Shown in pieces: positions 5,149 to 5,714 of a stretch of 5,714 bases of DNA (positions are counted from its first letter, which is position 1; each line of letters begins with the position of its first letter). Source of the DNA: JAQGMJ01 sp036271855 (GTDB lineage Bacteria > Pseudomonadota > Gammaproteobacteria > Burkholderiales > JAEUOS01); the NCBI GenBank assembly GCA_036271855.1, contig DATAZV010000405.1, positions 1-5,714 of the forward strand, given 5' to 3'. The notes under the pieces were generated by a model. That model worked only from the letters and a program-made list of their open reading frames with translations. It was not told where the DNA came from and ran no database searches. The position numbers and the translations under genes were made by a program.

Positions 5149-5714
5149 ATGCATCACCAGTCCGTCGCCGCCCAGCTGGCACACCAGGTCGCCCTCGCCA
5201 TGCGCGCGCCGGTCGCGCCCGCGGCCGTGCATGCCGCCGAACGCCTGCTGCTCGACAGCCTGGCTTGCGCGCTGGGTGCCGCTGATTCACCGGCGGTGGC
5301 CGCCGGCGCCAAATGGGCGGCGCGCATCGCCGGCACGCCTGAAGCCACGATATTGGGCAGTGGTCAGAAAACTTCGGTGCTGGGCGCAGCCATGGTCAAC
5401 GGCATGATGGTGCGCGACCTCGACATGAACGACACCTATTTCTCCACCAACCCCGCGCACCCCAGCGACAACCTCGGCACCTGCCTGGGCGTGGGCGAAG
5501 CGGAAAAATCCTCCGCCGAAGATGTCCTCAAGTCCTGGCTGATCGCCTTTGAAGTGCAAATGCGCATTTGCGAATTCACCAGCGCCTCGTTTTTCAAAAC
5601 CATCGGCTGGGACCAGACCACAGTGGTAACCATCGCCTCGGCCGCCGCCGCCGGCGCCCTGCTGCACCTCGATGAGGAACAACTGACGCAAGCGATTGCG
5701 ATTGCCGGCTGCTA
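5149..5714 (+). CDS. MmgE/PrpD-superfamily protein, N-terminal 188 residues (3' end outside window)
   Basis: Frame 1 is open from ATG 5149 to the window edge. The protein matches the helical MmgE/PrpD fold: an N-terminal 'HAAERLLLDSLACALGAADS' helix, 'ATILGSGQKTSVLGAAMVNG', the hallmark 'RDLDMNDTY' (Arg89-Tyr97) followed by 'AHPSDNLG' (His104), and 'GWDQTTVVTIASAAAAGALL'. The superfamily includes 2-methylcitrate dehydratase, cis-aconitate decarboxylase, iminodisuccinate epimerase and many uncharacterised hydro-lyases. Asp92, Thr96 and His104 appear to line up with active-site residues reported for cis-aconitate decarboxylase (Asp93, Thr97, His103, from memory). The full-length family is about 450 residues, so more than half is missing. 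The start is supported by GAGGAG at 5136-5141. No signal peptide is seen, so it should be cytoplasmic. The exact substrate is open: no prp genes are in view, and the Bug/TctC gene at 1-147 only hints at organic-acid metabolism. Confidence 0.88.
   Translation, partial: MHHQSVAAQLAHQVALAMRAPVAPAAVHAAERLLLDSLACALGAADSPAVAAGAKWAARIAGTPEATILGSGQKTSVLGAAMVNGMMVRDLDMNDTYFSTNPAHPSDNLGTCLGVGEAEKSSAEDVLKSWLIAFEVQMRICEFTSASFFKTIGWDQTTVVTIASAAAAGALLHLDEEQLTQAIAIAGC

Overview
The window looks like chromosomal DNA of a GC-rich betaproteobacterium, most likely Burkholderiales. The main clues are the end of a Bug/TctC-type periplasmic binding protein gene (a family strongly expanded in that order), strong G/C preference at third codon positions, and the gene types present. 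A family-level guess such as Oxalobacteraceae or Comamonadaceae cannot be secured from this stretch. Every supported gene is on the + strand. I see no tRNA, rRNA, CRISPR array, insertion sequence or phage gene.

Layout: (1) 1-147 is the 3' end of a Bug/TctC solute-binding protein gene. (2) 148-405 is a 258-bp intergenic region. It holds a 10-bp perfect inverted repeat (264-294), a candidate -10 box (298-303), a 12-bp palindrome (329-340) and a good Shine-Dalgarno (393-398). (3) 406-4109 is a complete ABC importer: secreted binding protein, two EAA-loop permeases and an ATPase with a C-terminal TOBE-like region. The last three genes are joined by 4-nt ATGA overlaps. (4) 4166-5005 is a cytoplasmic metallophosphoesterase with all the metal-ligand motifs of the GpdQ/class III phosphodiesterase family, 56 nt behind the ATPase. 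(5) 5006-5148 is a 143-bp gap with a weak hairpin and a good Shine-Dalgarno. (6) 5149-5714 is the 5' part of an MmgE/PrpD-superfamily gene that runs off the window.

The simplest reading of the centre is an uptake-and-hydrolysis operon. The importer brings a small solute, plausibly a phosphodiester or other organophosphorus compound, into the cytoplasm, where the phosphodiesterase cleaves it. The order (binding protein, permease, permease, ATPase, phosphodiesterase) is the order of E. coli ugpBAECQ. Here, however, the binding protein looks like the FbpA/AfuA/PhnS group rather than UgpB, and the hydrolase is a binuclear metallophosphoesterase rather than the TIM-barrel UgpQ. The substrate is inferred from context and is not shown by the sequence. 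The flanking Bug/TctC and MmgE/PrpD genes suggest a neighbourhood of organic-acid uptake and catabolism, but neither is demonstrably part of the ABC operon.

I did not find a clearly unprecedented system. The best leads are the transporter-phosphodiesterase pairing, the putative operator in front of it, and the lone CxxC pair at the mature N-terminus of the binding protein.
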